DNA from: an uncultured bacterium
GTDB lineage: Bacteria > Bacteroidota > Bacteroidia > Bacteroidales > JACABE01
Assembly (NCBI GenBank): GCA_903911455.1
Contig: CAIWDQ010000594.1
Location: forward strand, 1 to 9,622
Reading direction: 5' to 3'
DNA length: 9,622 nucleotides
The number at the start of each line of letters is the position of its first letter. The first letter of the stretch is position 1. This document shows positions 6,982-9,622 of the stretch, in pieces. The position numbers and the translations under genes are program-made. The notes beneath the pieces are model-generated. The model had not been told where the DNA came from. It worked only from the letters and a program-made list of their open reading frames with translations, and searched no databases.

Positions 6982-6989
6982 TAATTTTG
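6982..6989 (+). promoter_or_regulatory. Candidate -7 element upstream of the leader ORF and the 334-aa gene
   Basis: TAATTTTG is a full match to TAnnTTTG. No TTG is seen at the expected upstream distance, so support is limited. The predicted start near 6996 would give an RNA containing the small ORF at 7035 and the hairpin at 7145-7165 before the 334-aa gene. Confidence 0.4.
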
Positions 6990-7034
6990 ATAATTATTAT
7001 CTGAACTAACAATTATCAGGTATAAGAAACAAAA

Positions 7035-7109
7035 ATGAAAACAACAATTTCTTTTGAAAAATTCTTCATTTTAAGACTATTCAGGCATATCGTTCATAGG
7101 ATATCGTAA
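7035..7109 (+). CDS. Possible 24-codon leader ORF
   Basis: A short frame starts at ATG 7035 and ends at TAA 7107-7109. The peptide begins MKTTISFEKFFILRLF and ends HRIS; it is basic and holds four phenylalanines. It sits between a candidate promoter and a terminator-like hairpin that precedes the 334-aa gene, the arrangement of a leader-peptide attenuator. A frame this short can easily occur by chance, and Bacteroidota ribosome binding signals are too weak to decide. Confidence 0.25.
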   Translation: MKTTISFEKFFILRLFRHIVHRIS

Positions 7110-7144
7110 ATTACATACCTGTTTATTTTTTATTTAAATTTTTA

Positions 7145-7176
7145 TTTTCCGGCTAAACCGGAAAAATTTCTTTTTT
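7145..7176 (+). terminator. Terminator-like hairpin just upstream of the 334-aa gene
   Basis: TTTTCCGG (7145-7152) pairs perfectly with CCGGAAAA (7158-7165) around a five-base loop CTAAA, and a T-rich tract ending in TTTTTT (7171-7176) follows. This is an intrinsic-terminator shape, though half of the stem is A-T. It lies 26 nt before the start at 7203, so it either ends a short upstream RNA or acts as an attenuator. A near-consensus TAATTTCG (7179-7186) downstream of it could give the gene its own short-leader promoter. Confidence 0.55.
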
Positions 7177-7202
7177 ATTAATTTCGACAAAATAATAATT
7201 AT

Positions 7203-8207
7203 ATGATTTTTTATGAACTAAACAAATCTGAAAGAGCAGAATTTAATCATCTGTCATCCCAATTAAGTAAGATTATTGGCAAACCGATAGACAGAACAAT
7301 GGCAATGCTTGACGACCATATTATTAGAACAAGTAGTGGGACAATAACTCCCAAAATACAAATAATGATAGACCGTGACGGGCTTGTTTCTATAAAATAT
7401 TTAGATTATTTAACCAACAGAAACAGAGACCTCGACTTGGTAACTGAGGATGTAAATGCGTATAATGCTAAATTTAAAACATTAACTCCATTTTTGAAAA
7501 CAATGGAACGCAAAATCCGTACAGTTACCAATGATGATGAAGCAATAGTTGAATTATTATATTTTAATAATGTAACTGCTTTCAAAAAAGGGAGTCAGGG
7601 AGATCAAATAATCTTTTTGGAAAGCTGGCTGAAGTTAATGGCTACTAAGCCTATAATAGCCTTAGCAATGGCTGAAGCAACTGTTTGGGTTGAGGACTTA
7701 AAATTAAAGGCAAAAACCAAAGGAACCGAAAAAGGAACAGTTAGAGATGATCGTAGCTTAGTTGAAGAAATAGTAAATGAAGCTTATGGCGTAATGCGTC
7801 AGGATTTTGGTGATTTGATGTCAATATACTTTTACGATCTGAGAGAAGTGATAAAAAGATTTAATGCTAAGTTGCTTAAACCAAATCAAACTGATATAAC
7901 AACACTAAAACCTAATCAGATTGCACTGAATATTACTGCAGGTATGATAGCTAGTAATTTCGAAAAGATATTCCCTATAGGTGGTTCAATAATGGTTGGA
8001 AATCCTAATAACAGTGCTGTAAAAATCTTCTTCTCAGAAGTTACACCTACTTCAGTAGCCGAATATTCAATAACAGTACCAGCAAATAGCAAATTAAAAA
8101 TAGTAAATAAGAAAATAAGAATTGGAAATGCTAAAATGCTGAATGCAGCATTTGTAAATCCTGCTTTAAACGGTACTATTATAATTAATATTAATAAAAC
8201 AAGGTAA
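7203..8207 (+). CDS. Hypothetical protein with helical N-terminal part and beta-rich C-terminal domain
   Basis: I do not recognise this 334-residue protein. It has no signal peptide or membrane segment, so it is probably cytoplasmic. Residues 1-225 look mainly helical, with charged stretches such as ERKIRT, KLKAKTKGTEKGT and LREVIKRFN. From about 258 to 330 the sequence becomes beta-strand-like and repetitive (GGSIMVGNPNNSAVKIF, VAEYSITVPANSKLKI, MLNAAFVNPALNGTIIINI), which suggests an Ig-like or jelly-roll-type sandwich. No catalytic motif stands out. It is the only sizeable plus-strand gene, stands alone, and is flanked by repeats and by its own terminator. The ATG at 7203 follows AT-rich sequence without a Shine-Dalgarno, normal for the phylum. 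The frame is long and compositionally protein-like, so the gene is real; its function is unknown. Confidence 0.8.
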   Translation: MIFYELNKSERAEFNHLSSQLSKIIGKPIDRTMAMLDDHIIRTSSGTITPKIQIMIDRDGLVSIKYLDYLTNRNRDLDLVTEDVNAYNAKFKTLTPFLKTMERKIRTVTNDDEAIVELLYFNNVTAFKKGSQGDQIIFLESWLKLMATKPIIALAMAEATVWVEDLKLKAKTKGTEKGTVRDDRSLVEEIVNEAYGVMRQDFGDLMSIYFYDLREVIKRFNAKLLKPNQTDITTLKPNQIALNITAGMIASNFEKIFPIGGSIMVGNPNNSAVKIFFSEVTPTSVAEYSITVPANSKLKIVNKKIRIGNAKMLNAAFVNPALNGTIIININKTR

Positions 8208-8213
8208 CTTTAA

Positions 8214-8274
8214 GAAGTACTAAAAGTACTTGAAATACTTACATTGCCTACCGGCAGGCAGGAAGTACTTGAAG
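8214..8274. repeat. Palindromic intergenic repeat (AAGTACTT units around a TGCCTACCGGCAGGCA core)
   Basis: Copies of the self-complementary GAAGTACT / AAGTACTT motif occur at 8214-8221, 8223-8231 and 8262-8270, with an AATACTT variant between. They flank the near-perfect palindrome TGCCTACCGGCAGGCA (8245-8260; 5-bp arms, CCGG centre). The GC-rich core stands out sharply from its AT-rich surroundings. It resembles the short palindromic repeats scattered between genes in Bacteroidota genomes; I recall similar cores but cannot search. Confidence 0.65.
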
Positions 8275-8283
8275 TTGTAAAAA

Positions 8284-8316
8284 GCTCTCATCATTCATTT
8301 TGGTGGGAGCATTTTT
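8284..8316 (+). terminator. Intrinsic terminator after the 334-aa gene
   Basis: GCTCTCATC (8284-8292) pairs with GGTGGGAGC (8302-8310), 9 bp including two G-U pairs, around a 9-nt loop. It is followed by ATTTTTATT and preceded by AAAAA. The A-run on the left means it could also act on minus-strand transcription leaving the orphan PqqD-like gene. Confidence 0.8.
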
Positions 8317-8373
8317 ATTGACCTCACCCCGCCATTTCTAAGTAAAGAGGTGCTTGATTTAATTTATAGGTAT

Positions 8374-8398
8374 AAAAAAATCAGGACAACAATACCTG
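8374..8398 (-). terminator. Weak terminator candidate after the orphan PqqD-like gene
   Basis: On the minus strand CAGG and CCTG (8382-8398) form a 4-bp stem around a 9-nt loop, followed by A and then seven Ts (8374-8380). The stem is too short to be convincing alone. With the bidirectional hairpin at 8284-8316 it probably closes the convergent gap. The rest of 8317-8532 shows nothing else. Confidence 0.35.
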
Positions 8399-8532
8399 TT
8401 AGGTTAAGAATCAAATAAAAAAACTAAATTAAATATAAATTTATATGTCTGTTATATTTTAGGTTACTAATTTCATATCTTATATGCTACTTTTATAACA
8501 ATTTATTCTATTCTTCTATTATATATTGGGAT

Positions 8533-8781
8533 TTAATTCTCTTGTTCCACCAAATTAAATTGTTTTAACAATCCGGCAAACTCAAAATAATCTCTTTCAA
8601 AAGTTGTTCCATCTATTTCGTATTTTGAAAGAATAGTTTGCATAATATGTTCAAATGTATGCTCTTCCCTAAGCATTTCAAATATTTCAACTCCTGAAGG
8701 ATTTAAAGTAAAGAATTCGCCTGTTAAAGGATTAAAAAGAAATCCTGATTCACTTATTGCTATGTTTTTATTTATTTTCAT
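8533..8781 (-). CDS. Orphan PqqD-like small protein, paralogue of the one at 3008-3268
   Basis: The 82-residue protein has the same architecture as the first PqqD-like protein: INKNIAIS block (3-10), FNP...GEFFTLNP turn (15-28), GVEI (30-33), and DGTTFERDYFEF in the C-terminal helix region. By hand alignment about 45 of 80 residues are identical and most other changes are conservative, so the fold and probably the binding partner type are shared. Unlike the first copy it stands alone: no ligase, decarboxylase or transporter adjoins it, and it ends in VEQEN. It may work in trans with the enzymes encoded at 590-3024 or serve an unlinked enzyme set. Upstream lie an operator-like inverted repeat, a terminator in the leader and a promoter with direct repeats. 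Confidence 0.8.
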   Translation of the reverse strand: MKINKNIAISESGFLFNPLTGEFFTLNPSGVEIFEMLREEHTFEHIMQTILSKYEIDGTTFERDYFEFAGLLKQFNLVEQEN

Positions 8782-8842
8782 TACAATTTTTTTTATAATT
8801 AATACTTTGTTTTAATAATTTTAAGCATGTAATTAAATACAC

Positions 8843-8888
8843 AATGTTCAGTTTTTATATGCAATGTACAATTTTCATTATGTACATT
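8843..8888. promoter_or_regulatory. Operator-like repeats upstream of the orphan PqqD-like gene
   Basis: AATGTACA (8863-8870) and TGTACATT (8881-8888) form a perfect 8-bp inverted repeat with a 10-nt spacer. A one-mismatch extra half-site AATGTTCA lies at 8843-8850. The half-sites are 20 and 18 nt apart, close to two helical turns, as expected for a dimeric regulator. The block lies 62-107 nt before the start codon at 8781. Confidence 0.45.
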
Positions 8889-8911
8889 AATCAGATTTAA
8901 TTTTATGTTTT

Positions 8912-8945
8912 GAAAAAGATAACCACCGTTGGTACAGTGGCTATC
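8912..8945 (-). terminator. Intrinsic terminator within the leader of the orphan PqqD-like gene
   Basis: On the minus strand GATAGCCAC pairs with GTGGTTATC over 9 bp (one G-U pair) around a 10-nt loop, and TTTTTC follows directly. It faces the orphan PqqD-like gene, whose start is about 130 nt downstream, and no gene precedes it on this strand within the window. It therefore ends either a small RNA of about 115-120 nt started at 9032 or a conditional leader transcript. Confidence 0.65.
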
Positions 8946-9032
8946 CATCCTTAACTAAAATCTAATTAATAAAAACTATTGTATTTGTATTGAGTGAAAA
9001 ACAAAGACAACAATTCAATTTTGAGAATTAAT
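8912..9032 (-). ncRNA. Candidate small RNA or attenuated leader of about 120 nt
   Basis: The stretch is bounded by a consensus TAnnTTTG promoter element (9039-9046) and the 9-bp terminator hairpin at 8912-8945, with no start codon giving a useful frame between them. The size fits a bacterial small RNA. The alternative is the 5' leader of the orphan PqqD-like gene, with read-through controlled at the terminator. Prediction from signals only; I recognise no known RNA family. Confidence 0.35.
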
Positions 9033-9038
9033 AATGTG

Positions 9039-9105
9039 CAAAAGTAATCCAACTACAAGCGAAATAAAAACATAATAGGTGAATCCAGTGTATTAATAGG
9101 TGAAT
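9039..9105 (-). promoter_or_regulatory. Promoter with upstream 12-bp direct repeat, regulated-promoter candidate
   Basis: On the minus strand TACTTTTG (9039-9046) fits TAnnTTTG. Upstream of it ATTCACCTATTA occurs twice, identically, at 9073-9084 and 9094-9105 (plus strand TAATAGGTGAAT), with starts exactly 21 bp apart. Relative to a start near 9032 the repeats cover about -41 to -73, a normal place for an activator that binds tandem half-sites on one face of the helix, such as LytTR- or OmpR-type regulators (inference). No clear -33 TTG is present, as often at activator-dependent promoters. Confidence 0.5.
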
Positions 9106-9218
9106 GAATTAAATGATAAATATTATTCTGTATAATAATATTGTGTATGTATTTGAGCTTATTAATAATAGATTCTAAACAATTCACATTTTACAGAGCT
9201 AAAAACACTTTGTGCAAA
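9106..9218. other. AT-rich spacer between regulated promoter and 21-bp array
   Basis: I see no gene, hairpin or repeat of note here. Confidence 0.4.
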
Positions 9219-9528
9219 GACGAAAATCGATTTTTCTGGGCAAATATCCACTTTTTTGCCCCTTTTTCATTTTTTTTGACAAATTAACACTTTGGAAACG
9301 ACACTTGATGATTTGTTTACGACCATTGCACATTTGGAAATGACCCCTGACAATTTGTTTTCGGCTTTTGCATTTTTGTTTTTGACCAATATCTATTTTT
9401 TTCGACCATTGTCAAGTTGGCGAAGACCCTAAATTTTCTCGCGAAGACAAAAGATTTTTTGTTTTTAACCAAAATCTATTTGTTTTGGCATATTGACGAT
9501 TTGTTTTTGACCAAAATCCATTTGTTTT
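9219..9528 (-). repeat. Degenerate array of fifteen units of about 21 bp
   Basis: Read on the minus strand, the 310 nt divide without remainder into fifteen units of 19-22 nt (mostly 21). Each starts with an A-rich block, often AAAACAAAT, and ends in a GGTC/GTC/GCC-type triplet. Examples are AAAACAAATGGATTTTGGTC at the right end, GAAAACAAATTGTCAGGGGTC-like units in the middle, and decayed forms at the left end. Sequence identity between units is low while the spacing is well kept. A-tracts repeating every two helical turns should give curved DNA. The period equals seven codons, but no frame has a start and an uninterrupted run. No identical repeats or unique spacers exist, so it is not a CRISPR. 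Confidence 0.75.
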
Positions 9529-9622
9529 AGATTATAATTTTATTAACAAAAGCCATCATTTTTAAATCAAAGTTAACCTTTTTTTATAATAAAATTAATT
9601 TAAAAATTTCTTGTTTTATATC
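9529..9622. other. AT-rich window end
   Basis: No gene is visible. Only a 10-codon minus-strand frame (MMAFVNKIII) occurs, too short to call. Confidence 0.4.

Noticed and set aside
6365..8532. Insertion sequence or transposon around the 334-aa gene
   Set aside because: The protein shows no transposase motif and I find no terminal inverted repeats with target duplications enclosing it.
8918..8945. tRNA-like stem-loop
   Set aside because: Only one stem is present; the T-tract after it on the minus strand fits a terminator, and no cloverleaf can be formed.
9219..9528. Heptapeptide-repeat protein (frame with KTNGFWS, KTNRQYA, KTNRFWL units)
   Set aside because: The frame has no start codon, contains a stop in the sixth unit, and loses the peptide pattern afterwards. 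A decayed gene remains possible but cannot be called.

Overview
The window is AT-rich and looks like chromosomal DNA of a member of the Bacteroidota. Three things support this: promoter motifs of the phylum's type (TAnnTTTG, in one case with a TTG exactly 19 nt upstream), start codons generally without a Shine-Dalgarno sequence, and gene families typical of the phylum (short ECF sigma / anti-sigma / Spy-like operons, PqqD-like small proteins, a urea-transporter-like membrane protein). There are no rRNA or tRNA genes and no insertion sequences. Apart from one plus-strand gene (and a possible leader ORF before it), everything coding lies on the minus strand.

Region 1 (1-3268, minus) is a tight four-gene operon. 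It runs from a PqqD-like RRE protein (overlapping the next gene by 17 nt) to an ATP-grasp ligase, a fold-type III PLP decarboxylase related to diaminopimelate decarboxylase, and a urea-transporter-family membrane protein cut by the window edge. The combination suggests a small peptide- or carrier-linked biosynthetic route in which an amino acid is ligated and then decarboxylated. This is inference; no substrate or precursor peptide is visible. A second, orphan PqqD-like paralogue (8533-8781) is about 56% identical by hand alignment and has no enzyme beside it.

Region 2 (3508-5427, minus) is an envelope-stress type operon: ECF sigma factor, small single-pass anti-sigma candidate, membrane-anchored Spy/CpxP-like protein and secreted Spy-like protein. 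Region 3 (5696-6364, minus) is a secreted protein with a C-terminal bacterial SH3-like domain and a textbook Bacteroidota promoter.

Region 4 (6365-7202) is non-coding apart from a possible 24-codon leader ORF. It holds an exact-period 41-bp tandem repeat (seven full units plus a degenerate eighth) with inverted-similar ends, then the leader ORF and a terminator-like hairpin in front of a 334-aa plus-strand protein of unknown function (7203-8207). That gene is followed by a palindromic repeat and a good intrinsic terminator.

Region 5 (8782-9622) has no credible gene but is rich in structure. It contains an inverted-repeat operator candidate, an intrinsic terminator inside what would be the leader of the orphan PqqD gene, a TAnnTTTG promoter preceded by a 12-bp direct repeat spaced 21 bp, and a degenerate array of fifteen units of about 21 bp. 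The most promising items for something undescribed are the PqqD/ATP-grasp/decarboxylase/transporter operon with its orphan paralogue, and the regulated leader plus 21-bp array upstream of that paralogue.
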